Assembly (NCBI GenBank): GCA_035610365.1
Contig: CM069439.1
Coordinates: forward strand, 23,945,533-24,009,532
DNA from: Aquatica leii
Taxonomy: Eukaryota; Arthropoda; Insecta; Coleoptera; Lampyridae
DNA: 64,000 bases
Reading direction: 5' to 3'
Position numbers and translations under genes: made by a program
Notes under the pieces: model-generated
What the model saw: the letters and a program-made list of their open reading frames with translations, nothing else
Told to the model about the DNA's origin: nothing
The model's database searches: none
Shown: positions 1 through 10,829 of the stretch, one piece after another
Layout: every line of letters starts with the position of its first letter
How positions within the stretch are numbered: the first letter of the stretch is position 1

Positions 1-1091
1 CTAATTGCTTCAAAAAAGTAGAATTTAAAATGGTTGTTAGTGTTGGTGACAATATCGATGAATTGTTCAAAATAATGAACAATTTTGATTTTTCTATTTG
101 AACTTTGTTAGGAAAGCATTTAAAATTTCCCAAAAATTGAGATACTGTAAAGCTTGATCGATGCCAAGAGAGATGGCATACAATCGTCCTTGTAAAGATT
201 TGTTTGAGAAAAGGTTCAAGCAGGACGTAAAGAAAAAATCCGAGTCATGAAACAATGCCACTGATTCAGTTCATAGACAGTGACGAAGACAATACTGACA
301 AGAAATCTTGTTTAATTTCAAATAATAAAAGAGGTTTTTAAGATAATTAATATATTCCGCACAAACAAAATTCTGCTTAAATATGATAAGCTAATCATTA
401 AAAGTATGTAGTCGCTTTTTCGTTTTCTTTTACAGAAATTTCAATATCTCAAGGTGTTTTCTCTTTGATTTCAAGTTATCGTGGTTTGGCGATAGAAAAA
501 AAAAGACAATATAATTATTGTGAACTAAATATTTTCGCACTAAAAAATGCAACCGTATTTTAAAATACTTCGCAGGCATTTAATTACTCAATATATAAAT
601 AATCTAATTGAATAAAACCGTTATGGTTAAAACATGGTCCTTTGACACCTATAATTTATCGGTCCTTGGTGGCTATAGTTTGCTGGATACATTAACAATC
701 TTTGTGTTGTACGCATTTTAATTTACTTGTCACGTGTCATCGGCAGGTATAGTTTCTTTTTGTATTTGACGTTGCGTACATTTTGTAAAATTGAATTTGT
801 TGTTGCTTTGTTGTAGCGTTTGTATTGTAAATAGCGTTTGTTGTTAAAACCTGGATAATTGAAATAATAGTTGGTGCAAGCACCACTAACGTGCATTTCG
901 TGTTTATATTTGATTGGATTTTGGTATCGATTGCCATAGCAGCCTTGTTTATTATTCGTTCGTTCACTTATCATCATGGTTTACGTCATAGAAAAGACTT
1001 TAGCTTTAGCAAATAAAACCTTGTTACGTTTAAACCAAATATCAACTTTAGCTACAGTGCTCAAATAGATAGTTCGTTAAAATTTAAATTT
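1..1091. other. AT-rich stretch without a recognisable gene
   Basis: No supported gene. Two overlapping minus-strand open stretches near 723-977 lie in different frames and resemble nothing I know. Because a BEL/Pao gag relic starts at about 1092, part of this stretch could be its leader or LTR, but no partner LTR is present to define an edge. Confidence 0.5.
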
Positions 1092-2179
1092 ATGGCAGCA
1101 TTCAAAAATCCACAAAGTCTTTATTGTGATTTGCAACAGGTAAATGCAGACACATTGTTAGATGAATCTGCAGACAATTGAAAAGATCTTTATAATGTCG
1201 TTGCACAACTCGATGATATCTTCTAATCATTAGAAGGTATTCATGCATCCTTGAATACCAAAGTTGAGAGTCGTCCTTCGTCGCCAGCAAGCTCCGTTGG
1301 GTCAGGAGCCTCGTATTGAACTTCCAAAACTTGATGGATCCTTAAAAGATTGGCCTACTTTTCAAGACTTGTTCACTACGTTAATACACAATAATTCGTT
1401 ATCAATTGAGATTTTACCTTGTTTAATTTGTTACTTTAGAAATTGGGTTCTGACACTCGTCAACGATTCGAATTGAGTCATTCTCAAACCCAAGCTCCAA
1501 CTTCTGAAATGCTTAGCGATCAATGTCACGCTTTAGAAACAAATCGTTTAGTAGTAGTAGTTCATCTATTTAGTAAAACCTTGTAGTGGCCTTCAGCGTC
1601 ATTCGAAATTTAGTGGCGACGTGGAAAGACGCAAGTCACAAGTGTAGTTTGCTGCCACGACCGACCAATCGTTGCAGTCGTGCTTTTCGTATTGTAAGGA
1701 ACAATCGCATTCCATTTATCGTTGTAGTAGTTTTCCTGGTATAAAATCGTATGATCGTTATGTCGCTGTCAACTCCGCACCACTTTGTTTGAAGTGTTTA
1801 AGTCCCACACATCAGGTTAAATCTTGCAATTCAAGAGCTACTTGTCGGCATTGCTCAGCTAAACACAACTCGTTGAATTTTCAGAAACCTTCTGCTGAAC
1901 CTCGCGGCTTCAAAAAATCTGCGTATTCGGCGACAGATTCCGGACACTTTTGTAGTTTTGACCTCAATTAAGAGGTCCACCAATAATAGTGCCACAATTA
2001 CGCTTAGAGCAACTGTTCGTCTTAAAGTTCAGAATCGTTGGAGAAAGTTACAAACCTTGAGAGCACTTTGTGACCTAGGCAGTCAAATTGGCTTTATCAC
2101 AGAGAATTGTGGTAATCGTCTTAGTATCTCGTATAGTCGTTCGTCAGAAGCAATCCTGTCTGGGCGACACCACCATTAG
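1092..2179 (+). pseudogene. BEL/Pao retrotransposon gag-protease relic
   Basis: Remains of the gag and protease part of a BEL/Pao LTR retrotransposon, broken by stops and frame changes. A first reading starts at ATG 1092 (MAAFKNPQSLYCDL) and has two stops. At 1318-1410 comes LPKLDGSLKDWPTFQDLF, the typical BEL/Pao gag core (DUF1759-like). At 1680-1900 lie cysteine-rich knuckles: CFSYCKEQSHSIYRC, then CLKCLSPTHQVKSC and CRHCSAKH. At 2030-2125 the protease region reads LRALCDLGSQIGFITENC, matching the DSGSQ aspartic protease core of this family but with Asp-Leu-Gly instead of Asp-Ser-Gly. No reverse transcriptase or integrase follows: the sequence passes directly into a minus-strand hAT relic at about 2190. 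Family identity is well supported; the element is dead. Confidence 0.85.
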
Positions 2180-2192
2180 GTCCGCTCGTGGA

Positions 2193-2240
2193 CACACCTT
2201 TAAATTCTTATAAATTAAAAAAACATAAAAAACTGCCGTA
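2193..2240 (+). repeat. Short LINE-like 3' tail at junction with hAT relic
   Basis: The stretch acctttaaattct-t-ataaattaaaaaaac, continuing into an A-rich tail, sits between the BEL relic and the minus-strand hAT relic. Almost the same string occurs on the minus strand at about 53115-53142, where it ends a LINE that carries RNase H. I infer that it is a severely 5'-truncated copy of that LINE's 3' end. Confidence 0.5.
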
Positions 2241-3465
2241 AATCATTGTCTTTACTCTCCAGGAATTCGAACACTGAATCAAAGAGCGAATAGAAGCAAT
2301 CCAAACATGCACTTTTAGACGTACTTCTGTGTTAAGTAGCAAACGATTATAGTAATCATTATTTTCCAAACAAAGTTGAGCAAGTAATATCTCATTTAAG
2401 GCATTTCTTTTGATTTTATTAACTGCTCTAATGACATAATGTAGTGATTCATGCAAACGTTCACTAAGGTTTTTTGCGACCAAATGATGTCGATGAATGA
2501 CACAATGTCAAGCCTCAGTGTTTTCCTGCCATTGCCAGAGCACCGTAAGCAGCAACAGCGATATTAGTCAAGGATTTACATCAAAAAATCTTTTCAATTC
2601 AGTAAATAACGTTTCATCTTTCGTATCAGTTTCCAAACATTTACCAAATAACAAATCAGTTTACTTCTTTTACAAATCACACATAAGCTAAAAGTAAAAT
2701 TTCGTTTCCTGGTAATGTGATGATGTTTTTAAGTAGTCACATAAGGAGTTTTCTACACATTGAGCCATTTCGTCGATACTTCTTCGTATAGTGTTATTAC
2801 CCAGTAGATTTCAATACAGTCATTCCAAACATACGCGAATTTAGTTATTCGCGGAAGTAAACAAAAATATAAAACAGGAAGCTATAACTTTTAGGATGCA
2901 TTATATTAAATTATAAAATCCAATATGTCTAACTTATTTTACAGAATCATTAATAATATATTATTTAATAAAAAAGAAACCCTTAATGAATGTTAGGGGA
3001 TTATTGTACTGAACTGCGATGTATAATTTTTTTAATCAACTTAAACAAAAATATAACTTTGCTTAAATAAATTTAAATTAAAAAGATTTTTCAATTCAGA
3101 TCAATTTTATTCAAATATAATTACGTAGCGAAACTACGCTATCTGCGTAATAATACAAAAAATTATACTTCTTTTTGTCCAGGACTAGAAAAATTTGTTG
3201 TATCCACTACACATCAAGCATATCACAAAACTAAATTGTTGATTAGATGCACTTCAAATTATAGACTAGTTGGTGCAGGCGCATGTATTAATTGTTACTT
3301 ATTTTAACTTCCATATTAATAAAAATGTGTCACAGTTTTTTTATTTTATATTAAACTTTGCGCGGACTCCTTGACGTTGTTCAGAAACCCCCAAATCAGT
3401 TTTATTTTCCCACGGATCCATTAAATGATTCCGGAAACCTTTGGGGGATCACTTAAGGAACCAGT
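2208..3465 (-). pseudogene. hAT element relic (SCAND3/ZBED-like transposase), copy 1
   Basis: A minus-strand copy of the hAT family seen better at 51155-57295. The strongest coding part is 2483-2290, starting with LVAKNLSERLHESLHYVIRA and continuing NKIKRNALNE..LAQLCLENNDYYNRLLLNTEVR, the middle of the SCAND3/ZBED-like hAT transposase. Upstream on this strand (2500-2870) are diverged and internally deleted pieces of the N-terminal half. From 2840 to about 3465 the sequence is the element's 5' untranslated part: it aligns by eye, in reverse, with about 51175-51960, including the attgttgattagatg and ctttgcgcggactcc regions. The terminal repeat itself is decayed, so the outer edge is approximate. 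Nothing is left of the C-terminal dimerisation region. Not functional. Confidence 0.82.
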
Positions 3466-4038
3466 AATGTATAGGACCAAACATGAAAAGAAAATAGATA
3501 ACATATACCGAAATGATGATTACTATAAACGATGTTTCTTTATGTAGTAGCATACGTACAGTCCGTTCTTTAATAAAGTCATAATATTACTCGACTGATA
3601 ACATTACCCCTGATTCTAATAAGCGGTGTGCGCTGTATATTTATTATATAAGAAATATCAATAGATCTTATAAATACTTTCAAAGACACATATATGAAGA
3701 ACACCATATAAGCTCGAATAATTGGCCACGAGCCAATGTGGAGCGACGTAAACTCGGATAAGCAAAAACTCGGAGAACATAGACAAAATCAGAAGAAAAG
3801 TCGTCTACTTGGAGATGCATACATACTCCAGTATTTTTATTGTTTTGAGTATGTCTATTGCGCTTTTTTAATCGTGTTAGGTGTAACAGGACTTTTAAAA
3901 AATTACATATGTACTTAAAACATTATACAGAGTACATACTCCACTTTATGTTACAAGTAAGAAACACCGTACGATAAAGTACATACAGCATATTTAGAAA
4001 GAACGTACAGTACCTTAAGCACATTTGAAGATCTTTGA
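3466..4038. other. Short unresolved stretch between hAT and Tigger relics
   Basis: No recognisable gene. About 45 bp at 3481-3527 (aacatgaaaagaaaat-gataacata and onward) also occurs in the same orientation at 15146-15192, just upstream of a piggyBac relic, so this is a dispersed repeat of unknown class. A 60-codon open frame at 3736-3918 has no recognisable motif and is probably chance. Confidence 0.45.
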
Positions 4039-5545
4039 TTATATCTTTTGATAAAAGTCTTTAACAGTAGACTGCTTGATTGCACTGTCTCGCTTCTTAG
4101 ATGCCGTACGACGTAAACGTTGCAACATAATGATGTCAGTTAGTAACGTGACATCTTGTTGTTCTACGTAGAAAAGTGTTTTCTCGATTGCGCGTAATCC
4201 TTCAGTGTGACCGATTTTGCTATCTACCCCTCTCCCGGTTGATGCGTCGTCACTGTTTCTGTTTTGGGTCACTATATTGGCTATAGTCACATCTGAAAGT
4301 TCATTCACGTCGTGATTCATCCATTCTTTAATATCTTCATCCGAGATTGCTTCCGTTACAGGAAATTTGTTTAATAGGTGACTTAAGCGCATTGAATCAT
4401 AGTCGTGTTGGTTTTCAGATGGCTCAATTGTATCATTTTTTGGGGTAATGTTTTTTCAGCTTTTCTGTAGTGTAGATTCTTTAATATCATTCCAAGATTC
4501 GCTTAACCAGTAAATGCCATCTTTGAGGTTAATTTTCTTAAGACTTCCAGCAACGCTTTGATCATTTTCTAAGTCCTAAAGCAATTGATTCAACAGTTTG
4601 TAGCGATAATTACGTTTGAGATTTTCTATCACATTTTGGCCAAAAGGTTGAATCAATGAGGTAACGTTAGGAAGCAAAAAAGAGACCTTATGTCACCACT
4701 CACCAATTCAGGTTCATCTGGATGCGTAGGCGCATTATTCAAAAGGAGAAGAGCTTAGCACAAATTGCTAAAAAAAACAGATTTTGAAGATGGATGAGTT
4801 CATAAAGGCGTTTTTTTGGTTTGCGTACATCACCGGAAGAGTTTCCTTGTTCACATTTTTAAAAGCTTGAGGTTTTTTAACTTTGGTTATTAATCACCAG
4901 ACCGATTAGCACCACATAGAACTGTAACTCTCTCCTTACTTTTTTTGTAACCGGGAGTTGATTGTTCCTGCTTTGCTGCTAGGGTTTTTCTTGGCAACAA
5001 TTTAAAGTTGAGTCCAGTTTTATCGCAATTGCAAATTTGTCGCAGGCTTAATTTGATTTTCCTAACGATCTCCTCCAACTTATTGATAAAAAATGTAAGT
5101 TTACTTGTGTCCGCTGACAAAATCTCGCCGGAAATCGTTAACTGCTTTACGCCGTATCGCCTGTTCCAACGATCTAGCTAACCTTTACTAACCGTGAATT
5201 CTTTAAAACGCTGAAAAAATTCTATAGCTTTGGCTTGTCGAACCAGATAACGGACTATCCTTATCTCTCATCTGCTGGAACCATATAAACAACGCCTCCG
5301 ATGTTTGTTCATAGTCACTGTTTTTTATTATTTTCCTCTGTGTTGAAATGTCTTCGTTTCGCGTTATTTGAAAGCGCTGACTCACCTACTGTTCAATCTG
5401 TTTCCTTTTTCTCCTCCAATCGCCAACAGTCATTTCACCAACGCCGAAATCACTTGCCACCTTTTTTATGGTTTCAATCTACGCCTTTAATTGCATCAAG
5501 TTTTTGTTCTAAAGAAAGCACAGCGCATTTTCCCTTCGCACTCAT
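4039..5545 (-). pseudogene. Tigger/jerky-like pogo transposase relic
   Basis: Decayed DDE transposase of the pogo/Tigger superfamily, related to the jerky and CENP-B proteins. Reading on the minus strand from ATG 5545: MSAKGKCAVLSLEQKLDAIK is the first CENPB-type helix-turn-helix. At 5330-5225 comes EALFIWFQQMRDKDSPLSG, the second DNA-binding domain. At 5060-4895 comes CNCDKTGLNFKLLPRKTLAA, where the first catalytic Asp is in the usual (Y/C)N-ADETG position but reads C-DKTG. At 4875-4795 KKPQAFKNVN and the NQKNAFMNSS region follow. The C-terminal part, 4392-4039, contains ISDEDIKEWMNHDV and ends in SAIKQSTVKDFYQKI. There are several frame changes and a gap over the second and third catalytic acidic residues. 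Inactive, old copy. Confidence 0.85.
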
Positions 5546-5796
5546 ATCTATGTTTTTAACAAGCGACAAATAAATGAAACTCTCACTTGCACTAATTACT
5601 GACGAATGAATGTCGCTGGTAATACAACTACAATTATGTATAGTGAAAACTAATAGAGAAGAAAATAGCAAGTGGGAAGGGTGGGACGCGTGACAAGGTC
5701 ACAAATAGCTTCGTACAGTAGTAAATTTAATCACGCAGTTTAAATATTGCACGTAAAAAAAAATTTTTTACGTATGTATTTAGACTGATAATACTG

Positions 5797-5837
5797 AACC
5801 TCGGTTTATCAAAGCTCGGTAAACTGAGTTTTTACTG
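5797..5837 (-). repeat. Probable 5' terminal inverted repeat of the Tigger-like element
   Basis: Read on the minus strand from 5837 the sequence starts CAGTAAAAACTCAGTTTACC and continues to a second GATAAACCGAGG half, preceded by TA at 5838-5839. Starting with CAGT next to TA and having a pair of A/T-flanked CGAG motifs fits pogo/Tigger termini. The matching 3' end near 3925-4010 is too decayed to define. Confidence 0.5.
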
Positions 5838-5839
5838 TA

Positions 5840-6071
5840 TTATAAATAAGCGACGAGAAGATACAGCAAAAACAAAACAGGTGAAAAAAACGAAAATTGT
5901 TAGAAATATATCAGGAAGTTCGAATGAAGACTTAAAAAATGCTTGCAATATAAAAAAGTATTAGCAGAACAAAAACAGTAAAAATAGCAAAAGGTAAGTC
6001 ACCAAGAGACAGAGGAAGTATTGAGCGTGGGATAACAATGTCTCAAAAAAAAGAACAGGCGCACGGCTATA
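5840..6071. other. Short spacer, A-rich on the plus strand
   Basis: Nothing recognised. It separates the Tigger-like terminus from the TA target site of the long-TIR mariner. Confidence 0.4.
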
Positions 6072-6073
6072 TA

Positions 6074-6558
6074 CAGGGTGTTTAAAAAAGATGCGGCAAT
6101 ATTAAAGGGGGTGATTGCCCAGGTCATTTTATACAAGAAAGTTCCTATAAACATAGTTCCGCAAACGCTTCGTTACCGATCTACAGCGTGTTTAAGTTTA
6201 ATTTAAAAAAAAGAGTAAAAATTAGATTTTTCCAAAACGGCTTGAGATATCATAGTGAAATTTTAGGCGTGTTAATAGCTGTGGGATGCACATACTTTGC
6301 AATACAACACGATGTTTCAGTCGTACCAGTTGCGCGCGTATTGGCACGTCACAGGCCATTTTTCAAGAAAAAAATAGAACGCCGCTGATTTCTCAAAAAA
6401 TAAAAATATGTTTTTATTCTTTGTTCAATTGTGAAGAAAAAAGCTCTCTTAACTTTTCATGGTACAACGTACCGTTTTTTAGTAAAAAAAAACATTTTAG
6501 TGCATATCCATTTATCATGCGTACAAAAATATTTTTAAACAGTCCTGTTTTATTCACT
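6074..6558 (+). repeat. Left long terminal inverted repeat of the mariner
   Basis: Inverted partner of 10830-11282. Matching landmarks, in order, are the CAGGGTG terminus, the agggggtgattg block, gatctacagcgtgtt, taatagctgtggga, agtcgtaccagttgcgc and the aaaaagctctcttaac block. Short open frames here are by-products of the repeat. Confidence 0.9.
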
Positions 6559-6633
6559 GACAGAGAATGACATATTGAATGAGTTTCGTGATTAATAATT
6601 TTTTATGCGTCAAATTTATTGAAGTTCCTTATC

Positions 6634-7402
6634 ATGAATCGCTATACGAATGCCGAGATGACCGACATGCACTACATTTATGGACTTGCTGATGGAAATG
6701 CATTAGAAGCTATGCGGTTGTATACTGAAAGATTTCCTGACCGTATTGCTCCTGATAGAAAAACTTTCGAATGTATTCATCGGCGTCTTTATGAAAAAAG
6801 CACATTAAGACGAAGTGGAGGATCAGGAAGACCAAGGACAGCAAAAACGGTAGAGCTGGAAGAGGATGTGCTAGACATGATTGAAGAAGATCGAGGTACT
6901 TCTACTCGAAAAATTGCTGACGCTTTGGATGTAAGTAATGGGACTATTTGGCACATTCTGAAGGAAAATTTGTTGTATCCATTCCATGTACAACGCGTTC
7001 AACACACACACTTCTTCCTGCTGATTTTCCTTCTTGCATTGCATACTGTCAATGATTTTTGCATAAAATAATACAAATCCCTCAACTCCTGATGAAAATG
7101 CAATACGGAATTTCCATAATAACCATGTATGGTGTGACGAAAATCCAAATGAAATTGTTGAAGATCGTTTTCAACATCAGTTTTCTTTGAACGTTTGGCT
7201 TGGGATTGTGGGTGACTGCCTAATTGGACCGGTATTTTTACCAGGGAGACTTACCGGAGAGGTGTATCGCAACTTTTTGGAAAACACGCTCCCTGGATTT
7301 CTGGAGGACGTACCATTAGCAATTAGAGATGCAATGTGGTATATGTACGATGACGCACCAGTCCACTTTAGTCAAGTAACTCGTGATTTCTTAACACAAA
7401 CA
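6634..7402 (+). pseudogene. Mariner-type transposase, 5' part (interrupted)
   Basis: N-terminal and central part of the transposase, which would bind the terminal repeats and cut and paste the element. I start it at ATG 6634 (MNRYTNAEMTDMHYIYGLAD). Residues 1-65 and 70-120 look like two helix-turn-helix units: TFECIHRRLYEKSTLRRSGG, then GRPRTAKTVELEEDVLDM and TSTRKIADALDVSNGTIWHI. After 6990 (LLYPFHVQRVQ) the frame breaks and about 20-30 residues that should hold the first catalytic Asp are missing. It resumes in another frame with NHVWCDENP and then NVWLGIVGDCLIGPVFLPGRLTG. The second catalytic site reads MYDDAPVHFS, against the usual MHDGAPAHFS. The coding line is cut at 7402 by a LINE; the rest is at 10520-10782. 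Confidence 0.88.
7394..7402 (+). repeat. Target-site duplication (left) of nested LINE
   Basis: The 9 bp acacaaaca here recur at 10511-10519, directly after the LINE's GAAGAAGAAG tail. Joining the two flanks at this string brings the transposase reading back together (..FLTQT / THGNRWIGRG..), which supports a true insertion duplication. Confidence 0.9.
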
Positions 7403-10400
7403 TTGGGGGTCAAAGTAGGAGCTTTCTCGTCGCGACCCCTGTCAGATCTTTAATCTGCGAATCCTACTACTCACCTTGACCAAACAACGTTACTATGCCT
7501 ACCAGCACAGTGCATCAGTGTCACCCCAAAGGGCCCTTTCCAGGGCTGGCACTGACTGTCATCTCTGCTAACGTCGAGGGGCTCACAGGAGCCAAACAAG
7601 ACATTATGGCAAAAATCTGCAAGACCACAAATGTCATGTGCTCTGTCTGCAAGAGACCCACCGAGGCCAAAACAACAACCGCCCACGGATCCCTGGTATG
7701 AAGCTAATATTAGAGTGCCAGCACGAGAAATACGGTAGCGCCATCTTCACGAAGAGCGATCTCATCGTCAAGACGGCCAACATGTCTCAAGCCAACAACA
7801 TCGAAATCCTGACAGTGGAACTGGACAGCATCTCTATCACCTCGGTCTATAAGCCACCCGGGGAACGGTTTGACTTCGCTAAACCGCTAAACTTCGATCG
7901 GAACAAGACTCACATCATCATCGGTGACTTTAACAGTCACCACGTCAACTGGGACTACGCCAAAACAGATGAAAATGGCGACTTGGTTGAGACGTGGAGC
8001 GATGCAAACCACCTCAGTCTAATCCACGACCCCAAACTCCCGAAGTCCTTCAACAGTTCTAGATGGAAACGGGGGTACAACCCAGACCTAGCCTTCGTAA
8101 GCAACAACATCGCTGACCTTTGCAGTAAAGCCGTGCTGGAACCCATACCACACACACAACACACACAGCACAGGCCGATATCCATTAGCGCATCACCAGC
8201 AGTCACACCAATCACGGCCCCATTCCGCCGCCGTTTCAACTTCAAAAAAGCAGACTGGACAGGATTTGCAGAGGACCTGGACACGAAAGTGGCAAACATC
8301 GAACCGTCACAGACCAACTACAACCTGTTCGTTGACGCCGTACGTACTGCATCCAGAAAGAACATACCACGAGGATGTAGAACCAGCTACGTGCCAGGAC
8401 TCTCCCATGAGATGATAGACGAATATCAGAAGTACCAACAGCTATTCCAAGCAAACCCGTTCTCGGATAGCACCATTGCATCTGGTACAGAACTAGCACT
8501 AAAGATACAGGAAGAAAGACAGAAGTCATGGCAAAACATGATTGAAAGTGTGGACATGACCCACAGCAGTAGGAAAGCCTGGCTCACCATCAAGAAGCTA
8601 AGCAACGACCCCAAAAAGGCTGAACAACACCATAATGTCACTGCAAACCAGGTTGCAAGCCAACTCCTTCTAAACGGGAAAGCACCAACTAAACAACCTA
8701 AGATGAGGATCAAGCGACAACCTGGCAAAGAAAACAACAGCTTCAATACCACCTTCACCATGGAAGAGCTCAACATCTGTATTAAGAACCTGAAAAATGG
8801 TAAAGCGGCTGGAATGGACGACATTTGCTCAGAACAAATAAAACACTTCGGACCAAGGACAAGAGAGTGGATATTAGAGCTGTTTAAGAACTGCTCTTCT
8901 TCATATAACATCCTGAAGCTATGGCGGCAGGCACGCGTCATTGCCCTTCTAAAACCGGGCAAAGACGCCTCGGACCCCAAAAACTTCAGACCAATATCAC
9001 TTCTCTGCCACCTCCACAAACTCTATGAACGTCTCATCCTGAACCATCTGTCTCCCCTGATCGAAGAACACCTAATCCCAGAACAAGCTGGCTTCCGCCC
9101 GGGCAAATCCTGCACGGGACAGACACTCAACCTCACCCAGCACATAGAAGATGGTTTTGAAAAAGGGAAAATCACAGGCGCAGTATTTGTAGATCTCTCA
9201 GCTGCATACGATACTGTGAACCATAGGATGCTCTTCTCGCAGATCTACGACATGACACACGACTACCACCTAGTGCAAGTCATCAAATCGCTATTGGAAA
9301 ACAGACGATTCTATGTAGAACTCTGTAAGCAGAAGAGCCGCTGGAGACGGCAACAGAAGGGCCTCCCTCAGGGAAGTGTGCTAGCACCGACCCTCTTCAA
9401 TATCTACACCAACGATCAGCCCATCCACCCTAATTGCAGGAGTTTCTTATATGCTGACGATCTGTGCGTCACAGCACAGGAGAAAGAGTTTACCACCATC
9501 GAGAGAGTCCTTACATCTGCTCTATCGAACCTCTCAACCTACTACAGCAAGAACTACCTGAGACCAAATCCGACCAAAACACAGGTAACTGCTTTCCATC
9601 TGCGCCATCGGGAAGCAAACCGGAAGTTACGCATCACCTGGAATGGTACGGAAATAGAACGCCACCAGAACCCAGTGTACCTCGGAGTCGTCCTCGACCG
9701 GACCCTGACTTATAGGGCCCACGTGGAAAAGACGAAGAAGAAAGTCAGCGCTCGGAACAATATCCTCAGAAAACTGGCCAACACCAAGTGGGGCGCCAAC
9801 CCGACCACCCTGCGCTCTACTGCACTCGCACTCTGCTACTCCACAGCAGAATTTGCGTGCCCAGTTTGGGAGCGGTCATCTCATGCCAAAAAACTCGACC
9901 CGGTGCTCAACGAGAGCTGTCGCTACATCACGGGTTGCCTGAAACCGACACCCATCAACAGCCTCTACGTATTAGCCGGTATTGCTCCACCAAACATAAG
10001 AAGAAATGTAGCGAGTAGGCGGGAAAAACTGAGGCAACTAGAGGACCCCAGACATCCATTGTACGGCCATACCAACGTCGACAAACGCCTAAAATCCCGA
10101 AAAAGCTTCATACCCGAGAAACCCCTGGGCTCAACAGCTAAAGCAGCGAGGTTGGATTCATGGCGCGAACGCGTTAAAAACACCGACGCAATCGACGGTA
10201 CCAGCCTAGAAGTGGGAGAACACCTACCCGCTGGCGGTGATCTGGACTGGACTACGTGGAAAAGCCTAAACCGCCTACGCACTAGAACTGGCAGATCCAA
10301 AGTCAACATGACCAAGTGGGGGTACTCTAGCGACAGCGATTTATGCGACTGCGGGGAAAGACAGACCATGGAACATCTTCCGATCTGCCGACTCCTCGAC

Positions 10401-10510
10401 AAAAAATGCACCATGGAGGACCTCACCGCAGCCACCGACAGAGCCATGGCCTGTGCCCGCCACTGGAAGGACATATGAATCTTTTGGTTTAAGGACTCGA
10501 GAAGAAGAAG
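7403..10510 (+). mobile_element. Non-LTR retrotransposon (LINE) nested in the mariner
   Basis: A 3.1 kb LINE in the sense direction of the host transposase, bounded by a 9-bp target duplication. It encodes an endonuclease and reverse transcriptase (next entry), has only a short 3' untranslated stretch after the stop, and ends in GAAGAAGAAG instead of poly(A). No separate ORF1 is visible in the roughly 90 bp before the first in-frame ATG, so it is either a single-ORF element or 5'-truncated. It is visibly richer in G+C than everything around it and far less decayed, which suggests a fairly recent insertion. The clade is uncertain: it belongs to the APE-endonuclease group (CR1/jockey-like), without RNase H. 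Confidence 0.9.
7495..10478 (+). CDS. LINE ORF2: AP-type endonuclease plus reverse transcriptase
   Basis: The protein nicks target DNA and copies the LINE RNA in place (target-primed reverse transcription). The open frame runs 7638-10478 (946 codons). Its true N-terminus lies upstream in another frame from ATG 7495: LTVISANVEGLTGAKQDIM is the start of the endonuclease fold and joins LCLQETHRG across a frame change near 7640, so this copy has at least one lesion. In 7638-frame numbering: endonuclease HIIIGDFNSHH at about 92-102 and YNPDLAFVS at about 150; reverse transcriptase from about 380 (KAAGMDDICSEQIK), PISLLCHLHKLYERLI, then FVDLSAAYDTVNHR (about 516), KGLPQGSVLAP, and the catalytic SFLYADDLCV at about 602. 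The C-terminus has CDCGERQTMEHLPIC, the Cys/His motif common at LINE C-termini. No RNase H is seen. Confidence 0.92.
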
Positions 10511-10519
10511 ACACAAACA
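10511..10519 (+). repeat. Target-site duplication (right) of nested LINE
   Basis: Second copy of acacaaaca, immediately after the GAAGAAGAAG LINE tail and before the resumed mariner transposase. Confidence 0.9.
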
Positions 10520-10782
10520 CACGGAAATCGCTGGATTGGCCGAGGTAGGCCTGCACGATTCCCGGACTTAAATCCCCTGGATTTTTCCTGTGGAGCCATT
10601 TGAAGTACTTGGTGTACGCTACCCCATTGGAAAACGTAGAAGACTTAAGAAATCGAATCATTGCTGGGTGCAGCTCAATTAAAACCGATCCTGGTGTTTT
10701 TGAGAGAGTTGGCCAGTCAATGAGGAGAAGATTGGATTCTTGCATCCGAGCTCGAGGTGGTCACTTTGAACAGTTTTTGTAA
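10520..10782 (+). pseudogene. Mariner-type transposase, 3' part (interrupted)
   Basis: C-terminal part of the transposase that begins at 6634. The first frame gives GNRWIGRGRPARFPDLNPLD, the third catalytic site (PDLNPLD). Near 10590 one T is missing compared with the expected FFLW coding, and the next frame continues LKYLVYATPLENVEDLRNRI to the usual family ending RRRLDSCIRARGGHFEQFL and stop at 10782. This end is better kept than the central part. With 6634-7402 it would make a protein of ordinary length for this mariner-like lineage, but the frameshifts and the missing first catalytic region show the copy is dead. Confidence 0.88.
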
Positions 10783-10829
10783 TTTTTGGTTGGTAAAATT
10801 GTGGGTTTGGTAAAATATTTGTTTTTGCC

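Noticed and set aside
723..977. Overlapping minus-strand open frames of 84 and 76 codons.
   Set aside because: They overlap in different frames, use no recognisable motif and lie in AT-rich sequence just upstream of a retroelement relic.
7955..9019. Long open frames antisense to the LINE RT gene (and at 9965-10522).
   Set aside because: They are mirror frames of a GC-richer gene with few stop-prone codons; the sense strand carries all RT and endonuclease motifs.
7403..10510. Horizontal transfer of the GC-rich LINE.
   Set aside because: Higher G+C alone is common for LINE coding regions in AT-rich insect genomes; no phylogeny is available to support transfer.
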